This document shows, one piece after another, positions 48,063-57,711 of a stretch of 64,000 nt of DNA. The position numbers and the translations under genes are program-made. Each line of letters starts with the position of its first letter. Positions within the stretch are counted from its first letter, which is position 1. Under the pieces are notes generated by a model that saw only the letters and a list, made by a program, of their open reading frames with translations, had not been told where the DNA came from and searched no databases. Source of the stretch: Bifidobacterium dentium JCM 1195 = DSM 20436. Lineage in GTDB: Bacteria; Actinomycetota; Actinomycetes; Actinomycetales; Bifidobacteriaceae. The stretch covers positions 2,571,670-2,635,669 of the forward strand of contig NZ_AP012326.1 in assembly GCF_001042595.1 (NCBI RefSeq), given 5' to 3'.

Positions 48063-48725
48063 ATGGTTAAAACCATGATTACGCCCGCAGACCTTGCACG
48101 CATGCTTGCCCATGCTGCGGACGAGCATACCCAAAATCCGATGGAACCGGACGAATTGCTCTACACGTCACAGTCCGTTTCCTTGGAACGGCAGACCATC
48201 ATCACGCCCAGCACGCCCACACCGGCGATGATGCCGCAGCGACGGACCGGCGACGGACCGACCACCTTCGCCTCGCTGGATGCGCAGGAACTCCCGGTGG
48301 TGCGAGAATACTCCGCAGGCGGACTGGTCTTCGATGACCGTGGGCGCGTGGCCATCATCGCCAGACATTCGCGCAGCGGACATTTGGAGTGGTGTCTGCC
48401 GAAGGGCCATATCGAAAAAGGCGAGACCCCGCAGCAGACCGCAGTGCGCGAAGTGCATGAGGAGACCGGAATCCTAGGCGAAGTGGTCGATTCCATCGCC
48501 ACCATCGACTATTGGTTCACCGGTACCAGCCAGCGCGTGCATAAGCTCGTGCACCATTTTGCGCTGCGCCAAATCGGCGGTGAACTGACGGTGGAAGGCG
48601 ACCCCGACCATGAGGCCGAGGATGCCATCTGGGTGGATTTCAATGATTTGGATGACGTGCTGAGCTATCCGAACGAACGGAAGATCGCATGGCTGTACGC
48701 AAGGAAACTCAACAGACAGGCTTAA
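48063..48725 (+). CDS. Nudix hydrolase (MutT4-like position)
   Basis: This 220-residue protein has a Nudix domain at about 85-210. The Nudix box is complete: GHIEKGETPQQTAVREVHEETGIL fits GX5EX7REUXEEXGU. The N-terminal 80 residues are low in structure, with Pro/Thr runs. It hydrolyses a nucleoside diphosphate linked to another moiety; the exact substrate is unknown. Gene order pcnA (divergent) - Nudix - DUF6049 - murJ matches the mycobacterial mutT4 locus. It ends in a TAATG overlap with the next gene. Confidence 0.88.
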   Translation: MVKTMITPADLARMLAHAADEHTQNPMEPDELLYTSQSVSLERQTIITPSTPTPAMMPQRRTGDGPTTFASLDAQELPVVREYSAGGLVFDDRGRVAIIARHSRSGHLEWCLPKGHIEKGETPQQTAVREVHEETGILGEVVDSIATIDYWFTGTSQRVHKLVHHFALRQIGGELTVEGDPDHEAEDAIWVDFNDLDDVLSYPNERKIAWLYARKLNRQA

Positions 48726-50830
48726 TGGTGAATCACTCCGCATATCGGAACGTTTCGCGTGCCCTGCGCGCGCTATCGGCAATCCTCGCCATGGTGCTGA
48801 CCATGGCGTTACTGCTGTTATACGTTCCCACGCATACGGCCTTCGCCGAGGACGGGCAACAGGATACGCTGACCATCGACTCCTCGACGGCGGTGATGAC
48901 GGATTCCTCCGGATACCACGTGACGGCCACGGTGACCAACACCACTGACCATGACCTGCCTGAGGGCACGCTCACGTTGGCGTTGAACGCCTTTTACACG
49001 TTCGTGTCGCGCAATGACATTCAGGAATGGTCCGAAGGCACCGCGCGCATCCCCACGCCGAATATCGTCGGACAGGTACAGGTGCCCGCCCTGCAGCCGG
49101 GCGCATCGGCAAGCGTCTCCATCGACGCGGATGCCACGCAGCAATCGTTGCAGGCCATCAACACGTGGGGCCCGAAGCCCGTTCTGCTCAGCTATCAGGC
49201 CGACAACACACCAATCGATGAAGTGCACACGTTCGTGACCCGTTCCGGCACCGGACTCAATACGCCCTCCACCCCGGCGATGAACATCACCGTGGTCCAG
49301 CCACTTTCATCGGACGGGTGGACCACGGACACCAATGTGCTGGAACAGCTGGTCGATAAGGGAGGTCTCAAGTCGGGTACCGTAGCGAAAATCGTGACGC
49401 TCGGCAAGGATGACGCCAAACCCAAGGAGCTGGAGCAGGTCATCGCCAAGCATGACGGCCTGCAGACAATCGCCGATCCCACCTATCTCCAAGCCATGAC
49501 GATGCCAACGCAAGTGGACGGCATCATGCAACCGGCATCGTTCGACATCACCGCATATTCGGCCATGGACAATGCGGAAGGCTACAGCAGGGCCGGTGTG
49601 AAACGATCCTCCTGGAATGCCAAAAAGGCCGTTTCAACCTATCGTTCGGCATTGGGAGATGCACGTGCGCAGGCTCGCATCTATGCTTGGCAAGGAACGG
49701 GCAATTGGACCAGTAAGGCACTGACGCAGGCCAAACAGCAGGGATACGATACGGTCATCGCCACTCACGACTTCGATGAAAGCGACGCCGCCACCGTGGA
49801 AACCGGCAAAACCGTAGTTTCCACCGATGCAGGCGATGTCACGGTACTGTCGGCGCAAAATGTGTTGACCGATCTGGCGCAAGGCAAGGCAACCAGCACA
49901 CAGGCCGAGGCCGACGGCGAAGGCTCCTCAGCAGGCAGACTGGCCCGTTTCGCCGCACAAAGCGCGTTCTACCAGATGGAACAGCCGTATTCGGACCGTA
50001 ACCTTTTGGTCTGCCTGTCCGCCAACGGCAATCCTGCCGATGTGGACGCCCTGATGTCCGTCATCGAACAATCCTCTTGGCTGAATATCACCGACCTCAA
50101 CACGTTGGCCGACGCCGACGCACATCTGACCGGTGACGATGCGACCGCAGCGGTACCCGACACCGACGGTTTGAGTGCCGACAGGCGCACCGGCATCGAG
50201 CAGACGCTGAACACCCTGACCGACACGTTCAATGACGTCGCCAGATTCAATGCGTTCATCCTGACGGATGATGACAAACTCAACGACAACGACGCTATCG
50301 TCGAATGGCGCAAGCAACTCGTCCGCGCGCAATCCACGCTGGCCCTGCATGCCTTGAGCAACGACTCCGCTCACAGCGACACGATGGTCAAGGGCGCCCA
50401 ACAGCTCGCTTCGCTACTGACCGACGGCGTGGCCATTACTCCGACGGACAACGTGACCGTGGTGAGCGAAACGGCGAAAATGCCGGTGACCATCAGCAAC
50501 AGCCACCCTTACCCGGTGACGGTAAAGGTTTCATCGAGGACCAATTCCATGGAAATCGTCACGTCGCGCATGGATACCGTGGAGGTGCCGGCCCATGGCG
50601 AAGCCCAGGTCGCGTTCACCATTCGCGTGGCCACTTCCGGCAACGCCGACGCCACACTGTCTCTGATGGACCGACAGGGCACCGTGTTCGGTGCGGTGCA
50701 GACTACGCATATCACCAGCGCCCTGCAGATTAGCGACAAAAGCGGTTTCGTAATCATCGGCATTGCCGTACTGCTTGCAGCGCTGGGCCTTTGGCGACAA
50801 TTCAACCGTAAGAAGGATCCCGACGAATGA
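48725..50830 (+). CDS. DUF6049-family secreted/membrane protein
   Basis: This 701-residue protein has a signal helix (about 14-40, ending THTAFAED), a large extracellular part and one C-terminal membrane helix (about 675-693) with a short basic tail. The extracellular part contains immunoglobulin-like segments (about 45-130 and 580-660) around an alpha/beta core. The family is conserved next to murJ in actinobacteria (Rv3909 position) and probably takes part in envelope assembly, but its biochemical role is unknown. The start at 48725 is coupled to the Nudix stop; an ATG at 48689 would add 12 residues inside the Nudix gene. The stop overlaps murJ (ATGA). Confidence 0.82.
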   Translation: MVNHSAYRNVSRALRALSAILAMVLTMALLLLYVPTHTAFAEDGQQDTLTIDSSTAVMTDSSGYHVTATVTNTTDHDLPEGTLTLALNAFYTFVSRNDIQEWSEGTARIPTPNIVGQVQVPALQPGASASVSIDADATQQSLQAINTWGPKPVLLSYQADNTPIDEVHTFVTRSGTGLNTPSTPAMNITVVQPLSSDGWTTDTNVLEQLVDKGGLKSGTVAKIVTLGKDDAKPKELEQVIAKHDGLQTIADPTYLQAMTMPTQVDGIMQPASFDITAYSAMDNAEGYSRAGVKRSSWNAKKAVSTYRSALGDARAQARIYAWQGTGNWTSKALTQAKQQGYDTVIATHDFDESDAATVETGKTVVSTDAGDVTVLSAQNVLTDLAQGKATSTQAEADGEGSSAGRLARFAAQSAFYQMEQPYSDRNLLVCLSANGNPADVDALMSVIEQSSWLNITDLNTLADADAHLTGDDATAAVPDTDGLSADRRTGIEQTLNTLTDTFNDVARFNAFILTDDDKLNDNDAIVEWRKQLVRAQSTLALHALSNDSAHSDTMVKGAQQLASLLTDGVAITPTDNVTVVSETAKMPVTISNSHPYPVTVKVSSRTNSMEIVTSRMDTVEVPAHGEAQVAFTIRVATSGNADATLSLMDRQGTVFGAVQTTHITSALQISDKSGFVIIGIAVLLAALGLWRQFNRKKDPDE

Positions 50831-53800
50831 GTTCTTCCGTTGGCCGTAATTCACTGATCATGGCCTCCGGCACCGCGGCTTCCCGCGTGACCGGGCAGAT
50901 TCGCACCATTTTGCTGGCGTGGGCGCTTGGCACCACCGGCTACGCCGCGAACGCCTACCAAGCCGGATCGATGATTCCGCAGGTCATCTACACGCTGGTT
51001 TCCGGTGGCATCTTCAACGCGGTACTCGTACCTCAGATCGTGCGCACGCTGAAGGACAAGGACGCTGAGACCAAACTCAACAAGCTGATCACGTTGTCCA
51101 TCACCATGCTGCTCGGCGTGACGCTGCTGATGGCCGTCTGCACACCGTTGCTGACGAAGCTGTATGTGAACGGCGGTCCGGACACGATGGCTCTCGCCAA
51201 CGCATTTACGTTATGGTGCATGCCGCAGATTTTCTTCTATGGCCTTTATACGGTGATCGGGCAGATTCTGGCGGCCAAGGACCATTTCGTCACCTACGCA
51301 TGGAGCTCGGTGGGTGCGAATGTCATCAGCTGCATCGGCTTCGGCGCGTTCATCGCGCTGTTCGGCCGCGCTTCGGAACAGCCCGTCGGTTTCTGGTCCT
51401 CCGATAAGATTTTGCTTACCGCCGGTACATGGACGATCGGCGTAGCATTCCAAGCGTTGATCCTGTTCGTTCCGTTGACTCGTATCGGATTGCGATACCG
51501 CCCGAAATTCGGCATTCGCGGCATCGGATTGCGTTCGATGGGACCGGTGGCCGCCTGGAGTCTTGGCATCGTAGGCGTCGATCAGATCGTCAACGTGATC
51601 CTTACGCGCATCGCCACCAGCGCCCCATATCGCGCCCATCAGCTTTATGGCATGAATCAGCTCGATGTCGCCGGCAACGCGACCTATCAGAACGCCTATA
51701 CGATCTACATGCTGCCTTACTCACTGATCGCGGTATCGATCGCTACTGCCATCTTCCCGAAGATTTCCAAGGCCGTTGCAGACGGCAATATCGGTGAGGC
51801 CCGCAACGATCTGAGCTCCGCATTGCGCAATCTCAACCTCATCATGTGCTTTCTGGCGACGGCATTCATCGTGCTACCGCTGCCGATCGTGCTTGCGCTG
51901 CTGCCTTCCGTATCCGTACGTGAGGCATTGCTGATCAGCGCACCGTTGATGGCATTGGGCATCGGCCTGCCCTATGCCAGCTCATACCTAGTGATCCAGC
52001 GCACATTCTACGCCTTCGAAGACGGCAAACATCCGTTCATCTTCATGGCGATCACCATGGGCTTTCAAGCACTCGCCCTGATCGTCGGAGCCGCATTGCT
52101 GCCTCCCACGCAATGGATCGTTCTGATCGGCGCGGTCATTACGGTGAGTTTCATCCTCCCCTACCCTCTGCTGATGCGCATGCTGCGAACCCGTTTCGCC
52201 GGCAATATCGATGGCTCGCGTATTCTGTGCGCCTATGCCAAGGCAACATTGGCGGAAATCGTCGCGGCGGCCGTCGGCCTGCTGTGCCGTAACGCCGTCT
52301 ATACGCTGGTCGGCGCGCATATCGGACGGGATGATGGTTCCATGAACTGGGGGCAGGCCGTACTTGCGGCGATACTGCTGACCATCATCATCACCGTGGT
52401 CTATCTGGCCGTGCTGTGGGCGTTGCGTTCCGAGGAACTGACCTCTGTCATCGCCATGGTGACAAGCCGTATTCCGGGAATGCACACGACCAGCCCGAAC
52501 GGTAGAATATCCCCAGTGCCGGCAACTGGCAGCACTCGAACGAACACACCTATTACAGAGCCGAAGGAACCTATGAAACCTCAGCTGGGAGATACCGTCA
52601 GCAACCGTTATGTGCTGGTCTCGCCGCTTCGCGAAGAAACGGGTCTACAGGTATGGAAAGCCAGCGACCACGTGCTCGCACGAGACTGCCAGCTTTTCAT
52701 CGTCAATAGCAAGAAGGCGCTGGCCGACGTCAATGCGGCCGCCTCCATGCTGGCCATCTCGCATGATTCGCATTTCACGCCGGTGCTGCAACTGCAGCAT
52801 GTCGATGACGTCGCTCTGGTGATCACACAGCTTGATTCCGGCATCTCACTTAGCGATTACCTGTCCAGTCCCGCAGTGCAGCCATTGAGCTATGAAGCGA
52901 TGCGATCCATACTGGGCGAAGTGCTGGAGGCTCTGCGTGTATTGCAGCAGAACAATCTCACGCATTTCTCCATCAGCACCGACACCGTGCGTCTGACTCG
53001 CAACGGCGTGCAGATTGCCGACGCTCCCGTCAGCATCATGCTCGCCGACATGTCCCGCGTCCAATCCGCGGATGGCAGGGAGCAGCTTGCGATTCGCCAA
53101 ATCGCCGCACTGCTGTATGCCATGCTGACCCGTAAGCCGTCGACGCTTGCCACTGATTTCAATCTATCGGCGCTGTCACAGGACACTCCCATGGAATTCC
53201 GCGTCATCTGCAAGCGCGGCCTTGAGTTGCAGGAAGAGGACGGAGTCCCGACCATTCCGATGGCAACGCTTGCCGAGCTGGATGCGTTGCTCGACCACTA
53301 TCAGCCGCTGCAGGCGCTGACGGGATCCGACATCGCGTTGCCTTCCACGGATTCGCAGTGTTCCATCGTCAACGTTCCGGTGTTGCAGATCCTCGACGAA
53401 GACACCATTGCACTGCCGGATAAGCTGGTCAGTTCCGGCAGTATCCCCGAACTGAATTTCGAAGCTCCGGAACCACACACCGATCTGTCTGACAGCAAGG
53501 AGGCCATCGCCAAGGGCATGGCCGCGACCAGCGGTGCCGTCAAAGCGCTATGGGCCAACAGCAAAGCCGTACTCAGCGAAGAGGACATCGACGGCGTAGT
53601 GGATGACGCCGCGACCCAATTCTCATTCCCCATCACGGTGACCGCCGATTCCATATCAGATGACACCGATGCGGAATCCCAATTGGAAAAGACCGGGCGC
53701 ATTCCGGTCATCGGCGCCGACGGTCAGATCATTCAACCCGGCGAGGAATCCCAACGCGCATTGGAAGCCGAACGTGCCGCCATTGACGCGGCCTACGCAG

Positions 53801-54543
53801 CCGGCAACGCACCGGTACCACCAAGTTTCGCACCGAAGAATCCGCCGACTGAAGATGATTCCTCCGACGTGGCGGATGCCACATTGTTCGGCAAGGTCAA
53901 GACCAAGGTCGTGGCCATCATCATCGCCGTCATCGTTGTGGCAGTAGCCTTGGGATTCGCCATCCACGGACTGACCAAGAACACTTCCACGGGCACTTCC
54001 GCCGGCACTTCCGCAAGCGCCTGGCCGGAGATGAATCTTGACGATGTCCCGTTCGGCACCGAGACTATGCAGCCCTCCGATGACTCCAGCTCGGCGGCGG
54101 ACGCCGACGCCAGCCCCTCCGCTACGAAGAAGGCCACCAAGCAGGCGGAAGATAAGGTCATTACCACTGATAAGAAGACCAAGAAGGTACCGGACCCGAA
54201 GCAGCCGGAGAACAACACCCCGTATGAGATCGACAATCGTCAGTTCGTGTCCAATCCCGACGGGCAACAGGGCTACGGCTACTATGTGCATCTGAGTCAA
54301 CCGCATGATGTCTACCGTCTGGTCATCAAGATCCGCTCTTCGGGCGGTCAGGGCTATGTGCGTGTCAATACCACGTCGAACCCCACTCAAGGTGAGCAGG
54401 TGGCACAGTTCGAGTTCGATGCCAGCGGCACCACCGATGTGAAGTTCGATAGGACCGTGAACACGCAGGACATCCTGCTGTGGGTGCCTTTGGACAGTCT
54501 GCCGGGCAACCAGCTGTATATCGACAGCTTCCAAGTGTTCTAA
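50827..54543 (+). CDS. murJ: Lipid II flippase MurJ fused to pseudokinase and extracellular domain
   Basis: This 1,238-residue protein moves lipid-linked peptidoglycan precursor across the membrane. The MurJ/MviN part (about 1-545) has some 14-15 helices, including the conserved ASRVTGQIRTILLAWALG and QIVNVILTRIA. A kinase-like domain follows (about 583-840), but it lacks catalytic residues: LTHFSISTDTVRL replaces HRDxxxxN and there is no DFG, so it is a pseudokinase, as in mycobacterial MviN, where it binds an FHA protein when phosphorylated. An acidic linker, one more helix (about 1027-1050) and an extracellular beta-rich domain (about 1135-1238) end the protein. The Ser/Thr kinase at 38744 is a candidate regulator. 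Confidence 0.92.
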   Translation: MSSSVGRNSLIMASGTAASRVTGQIRTILLAWALGTTGYAANAYQAGSMIPQVIYTLVSGGIFNAVLVPQIVRTLKDKDAETKLNKLITLSITMLLGVTLLMAVCTPLLTKLYVNGGPDTMALANAFTLWCMPQIFFYGLYTVIGQILAAKDHFVTYAWSSVGANVISCIGFGAFIALFGRASEQPVGFWSSDKILLTAGTWTIGVAFQALILFVPLTRIGLRYRPKFGIRGIGLRSMGPVAAWSLGIVGVDQIVNVILTRIATSAPYRAHQLYGMNQLDVAGNATYQNAYTIYMLPYSLIAVSIATAIFPKISKAVADGNIGEARNDLSSALRNLNLIMCFLATAFIVLPLPIVLALLPSVSVREALLISAPLMALGIGLPYASSYLVIQRTFYAFEDGKHPFIFMAITMGFQALALIVGAALLPPTQWIVLIGAVITVSFILPYPLLMRMLRTRFAGNIDGSRILCAYAKATLAEIVAAAVGLLCRNAVYTLVGAHIGRDDGSMNWGQAVLAAILLTIIITVVYLAVLWALRSEELTSVIAMVTSRIPGMHTTSPNGRISPVPATGSTRTNTPITEPKEPMKPQLGDTVSNRYVLVSPLREETGLQVWKASDHVLARDCQLFIVNSKKALADVNAAASMLAISHDSHFTPVLQLQHVDDVALVITQLDSGISLSDYLSSPAVQPLSYEAMRSILGEVLEALRVLQQNNLTHFSISTDTVRLTRNGVQIADAPVSIMLADMSRVQSADGREQLAIRQIAALLYAMLTRKPSTLATDFNLSALSQDTPMEFRVICKRGLELQEEDGVPTIPMATLAELDALLDHYQPLQALTGSDIALPSTDSQCSIVNVPVLQILDEDTIALPDKLVSSGSIPELNFEAPEPHTDLSDSKEAIAKGMAATSGAVKALWANSKAVLSEEDIDGVVDDAATQFSFPITVTADSISDDTDAESQLEKTGRIPVIGADGQIIQPGEESQRALEAERAAIDAAYAAGNAPVPPSFAPKNPPTEDDSSDVADATLFGKVKTKVVAIIIAVIVVAVALGFAIHGLTKNTSTGTSAGTSASAWPEMNLDDVPFGTETMQPSDDSSSAADADASPSATKKATKQAEDKVITTDKKTKKVPDPKQPENNTPYEIDNRQFVSNPDGQQGYGYYVHLSQPHDVYRLVIKIRSSGGQGYVRVNTTSNPTQGEQVAQFEFDASGTTDVKFDRTVNTQDILLWVPLDSLPGNQLYIDSFQVF

Positions 54544-54571
54544 GCGCCGTACTTCTTGTTGGCGTTCCTCC

Positions 54572-54613
54572 AGGCCCCATATCATTCGTTCTTCGTCGAA
54601 TGATACGGGGCCT
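54572..54613 (+). terminator. Terminator of the Nudix-DUF6049-murJ operon
   Basis: A 17-bp stem with one mismatch (AGGCCCCATATCATTCG / CGAATGATACGGGGCCT, 8-nt loop) lies 28 bp after the murJ stop; a TTTT run appears slightly downstream. Confidence 0.75.
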
Positions 54614-54688
54614 TCGCATGTTTTCGTTCGCATGGCGGTGCGGAACGTTACCGCATTCGTTACATGACACTCGTTAGTATGTGACCTC

Positions 54689-56422
54689 GTGAACCAAGAG
54701 AACACCGTTGAAATCACTACCGAAAACGCTTCGGAACATACTCCGGAGACCACCCGCCACGAACATGTGCGCAATGTCGCAGACCTGTTCGTCGAATGCC
54801 TAGTCAACGAAGGCGTACACGTCATTTATGGCATTCCCGGCGAAGAGAACATCCCGCTGATGGAAGCCCTGGAACGCGATGGACGCATACGTTTCGTATT
54901 GACCCGCCATGAGCAGGGAGCGGGCTTCATGGCCTCCACGCAAGGCCATCTCACCGGCAAACCGGGCGTCTGCATGGCCACGCTCGGACCGGGCGCATTG
55001 AATCTCACCCTGCCGGTGGCGCAAGCCAACGCCAGCACCATTCCGATGGTCGCCATCTGCGCACAGGGCAATGTGAGCCGTCTATACAAGGAATCACATC
55101 AGATCGTGGATCTGGTGTCGGTGTTCCGCCCACTGACGCAATGGACCAGTATGATCGCCACACCAAGTTCGGTGCCGGAAATCATCCGTAAGGCCTTCTC
55201 CGTAGCACAGCGGAAACGCCCCGGTGCAACCTGTCTGATTCTGCCCGAAGACGTGGCCGAGATGCCCGTTCCAGCCGGAATCAGGCCACTGCCGTTGCCG
55301 GATACTATGCATATCCGCCCGACGGACGGTACCATCGCCCGCGCGGCTGACATCATCAGTCAGGCGCAGCATCCGATCATTCTGGCCGGTAACGGCGTGG
55401 CCCGCGCTCATGCTGAGAATCGTCTGCTGGCACTGGCCGAACAGCTGAATGTGCCGGTGGCCACCACCTTCGAAGGCAAGGGCGTGATTTCGGATCATAT
55501 TCCGAACGCACTTGGCGTAGTCGGTTTCATGAAACATGATTATGAAAATTTTGCTTTTGATGAAGCTGATTTAATTATCTCTGTCGGCTTTTCCATTCAA
55601 CAGTTCGACCCAAAGAAAATTAACCCAAATGATGATAAGACTATCATTCATATCAATACCTTTATTGAAGATACCGATGCGCACTATTCAACCGCATTGA
55701 ATATCATGGGTGACATCGACCAGACTTTAGAGGCGTTGATCACCCGTCTTCAAGTGAAAGGCATTCGCTTCGACGAATCGCACCCGTTGATTCACGAGTT
55801 GTTGAATTCGGAATTCCGCTCGTATGCAAGCGATGATTCTTTCCCGATGAAACCGCAACGTATCGTATATGACACCCGTCGCGCCATGGCGGATGACGAT
55901 ATCACGCTGGTAGACACCGGCGCATTGAAGATGTGGATGGCCCGCCTGTACCCGACGTACTATTCCAACACCTGCGTGATCGACAATTCGTTGTCTACCA
56001 TGGCATGGACATTGCCCGGCGCCGTGGCCGCATCACTGGAAAATCCTGGCCGACCAGTATTGGCGGTAATGGGCGACGGCAGTTTCCTGATGAACGTGCA
56101 GGAAATAGAGACGTCCGTTCGCGTAGGCGCGCGTATGGTGGTGCTGGTGTGGGTCGACAAGGCCTATGGCCTGATCAAATGGAAGATGAACATTCACAAT
56201 GGCTCGTACGAGGATGTCGATTTCGATGATCCGGATGTGCTGGAGTTGGCCCATAGTTTTGGAGCGCGTGGTCATGTGATAGAGGCGGCCGACGAGCTCT
56301 ACCCCACCCTATGCGAGGCGTTAAAGAACCAGTCCGGCGTCGACATCATCGCCTGCCCTGTCGATTACAGTGAGAACATGAAGCTCATCGAAAAACTCGG
56401 CGAAGTCGATTTCGGCAACTGA
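54689..56422 (+). CDS. Acetolactate-synthase-like thiamine-diphosphate enzyme
   Basis: This 577-residue enzyme has the three ThDP-family domains: the N-terminal pyrimidine-binding domain (about 25-190) with the catalytic Glu in RHEQGAGFMA, the central domain (about 215-345), and the C-terminal diphosphate-binding domain with GDGSFLMNVQEIETSVRVGARMVVL. It most resembles catabolic acetolactate synthase (AlsS) acting on pyruvate; no regulatory subunit gene is nearby. The GTG start at 54689 lacks a ribosome site, but TAGTAT sits 8 bp upstream, so a leaderless mRNA is possible. Codons in about 55530-55690 are strikingly AT-rich against the rest of the gene. Confidence 0.82.
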   Translation: MNQENTVEITTENASEHTPETTRHEHVRNVADLFVECLVNEGVHVIYGIPGEENIPLMEALERDGRIRFVLTRHEQGAGFMASTQGHLTGKPGVCMATLGPGALNLTLPVAQANASTIPMVAICAQGNVSRLYKESHQIVDLVSVFRPLTQWTSMIATPSSVPEIIRKAFSVAQRKRPGATCLILPEDVAEMPVPAGIRPLPLPDTMHIRPTDGTIARAADIISQAQHPIILAGNGVARAHAENRLLALAEQLNVPVATTFEGKGVISDHIPNALGVVGFMKHDYENFAFDEADLIISVGFSIQQFDPKKINPNDDKTIIHINTFIEDTDAHYSTALNIMGDIDQTLEALITRLQVKGIRFDESHPLIHELLNSEFRSYASDDSFPMKPQRIVYDTRRAMADDDITLVDTGALKMWMARLYPTYYSNTCVIDNSLSTMAWTLPGAVAASLENPGRPVLAVMGDGSFLMNVQEIETSVRVGARMVVLVWVDKAYGLIKWKMNIHNGSYEDVDFDDPDVLELAHSFGARGHVIEAADELYPTLCEALKNQSGVDIIACPVDYSENMKLIEKLGEVDFGN

Positions 56423-56446
56423 TTTTCACTGAGGTGCCAACGATAT

Positions 56447-56480
56447 GATGCTGGCTGTTTCACGTGAAACAGCCAGCATC
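56447..56480. other. parS: parS site 1 within a 34-bp palindrome
   Basis: The 16-mer TGTTTCACGTGAAACA (56456-56471) is an exact match to the parS consensus bound by ParB. Flanking arms GATGCTGGC / GCCAGCATC make the whole 34 bp a perfect palindrome, which could also act as a transcription terminator hairpin after the acetolactate-synthase-like gene. Confidence 0.93.
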
Positions 56481-56602
56481 CATCATGTTCACTCCCTCTT
56501 CCAACCTTCATGATGACCGGTTATCGCAAAATACGATAACGGGTGGAATACGCCCTGAGCTCATACGGCATGGCTCGGCGGAAGTGCTCGTATGGTGGGA
56601 CC

Positions 56603-57535
56603 ATGAGCGATTTGCGAGATGTAGTTATTATCGGATCCGGCCCGGCAGGATACACTGCAGCCATCTATCTAGGCCGTGCGGGATACAGACCACTGGTCAT
56701 CGCCGGGGCACTGACTCCCGGCGGACAGCTGGTCAACACCACTGAGGTGGAAAATTTCCCGGGATTTCCCGATGGCATTCTCGGCCCCGATCTTATGGAC
56801 AACATGAGGAAACAGGCCGAAAAGTTCGGCGCCGAAATCATCTGGGACGATGTCGTATCCGTTACCGTCGATGTCGAATCCGATACGAAGACCGTAACCC
56901 TTGACCAAGGCGACATATATCAGACCAGGGCCGTGGTAGTAGCCACCGGTTCCCAGTATCGCAAACTCGGCGTACCAGGCGAATCCGAATTCTCCGGCAA
57001 GGGTGTCTCCTACTGCGCAACCTGCGATGGATTCTTCTTCCGAGATAAGCCGATTGTTGTAATAGGTGGCGGAGATAGCGCCTTCGAAGAAGCCGATTTC
57101 CTATCCCGTTTTGGATCCTCCGTTACGCTGATTCATCGCCGTGATTCGTTCCGTGCCTCTCAAATTATGGTCGAGCGAGCCAAGAACAATCCGAAGATTG
57201 ATTTCATTCTTAATTCCGTAATTGAAGAGATTAATGGAAATGATAATGGAGTTAATTCAATTTCTATACGTAACTTGAAAAACGAATCTGTGGAAGTTAT
57301 TTCTGCAAATGGGGTTTTTGTCGCTATTGGACACACTCCCGCCACTACTTTCCTTGATGGTGTGGTAAATCGTGATGAGGCCGGATATATCCAGGTGGAA
57401 GGTGCCAGTACCAGAACCAGCGCTCCGGGAATTTTCGCCGCCGGCGACTGCGTCGATAGTGTTTATCGCCAGGCCATCAGCGCCGCCGGAATGGGTTGCC
57501 GCGCCGCTCTCGACGCCCAATCCTATCTGCAGTAG
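56603..57535 (+). CDS. trxB: Thioredoxin reductase
   Basis: This 310-residue NADPH-dependent flavoenzyme reduces thioredoxin. It has the FAD motif GSGPAGYTAA (11-20), the redox pair Cys138-Ala-Thr-Cys141, the NADPH motif GGGDSAFEEA and the C-terminal FAD motif GIFAAGDCVD. The ATG at 56603 follows GGTGGGA and starts directly before the first beta strand; an upstream in-frame ATG at 56543 is unlikely. No trxA follows. Codons in about 57150-57350 are unusually AT-rich. Confidence 0.94.
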   Translation: MSDLRDVVIIGSGPAGYTAAIYLGRAGYRPLVIAGALTPGGQLVNTTEVENFPGFPDGILGPDLMDNMRKQAEKFGAEIIWDDVVSVTVDVESDTKTVTLDQGDIYQTRAVVVATGSQYRKLGVPGESEFSGKGVSYCATCDGFFFRDKPIVVIGGGDSAFEEADFLSRFGSSVTLIHRRDSFRASQIMVERAKNNPKIDFILNSVIEEINGNDNGVNSISIRNLKNESVEVISANGVFVAIGHTPATTFLDGVVNRDEAGYIQVEGASTRTSAPGIFAAGDCVDSVYRQAISAAGMGCRAALDAQSYLQ

Positions 57536-57610
57536 TCTGCCCGGTTTTCTGCCGCATTCCCGCAGCAAGTCCCGTATTACGCGCTTGTTTTTGTCATGTG
57601 TCCACAGAGG

Positions 57611-57698
57611 GGGAGGTGTGGCATATCCTATTTAAGACCGTAGAGACTCGGCCTGAGCGGCCCGGAGTGCGCCGTAATAGGATATGTCATTCCCTCCC
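57611..57698. terminator. Large branched inverted repeat between convergent trxB and parB
   Basis: GGGAGG...GGCATATCCTATT (57611-57633) pairs with AATAGGATATGTC...CCTCCC (57676-57698), with one internal mismatch. The roughly 43-nt interior contains a second hairpin (ACTCGGCC / GGCCCGGAGT). There is no T run, so termination is inferred only from its position between converging genes. Confidence 0.5.
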
Positions 57699-57711
57699 AC
57701 GGACATATCAA

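Noticed and set aside
48912..48925. CACGTG hexamer as another parS
   Set aside because: Only the central six bases match; flanks do not fit TGTTTC/GAAACA.
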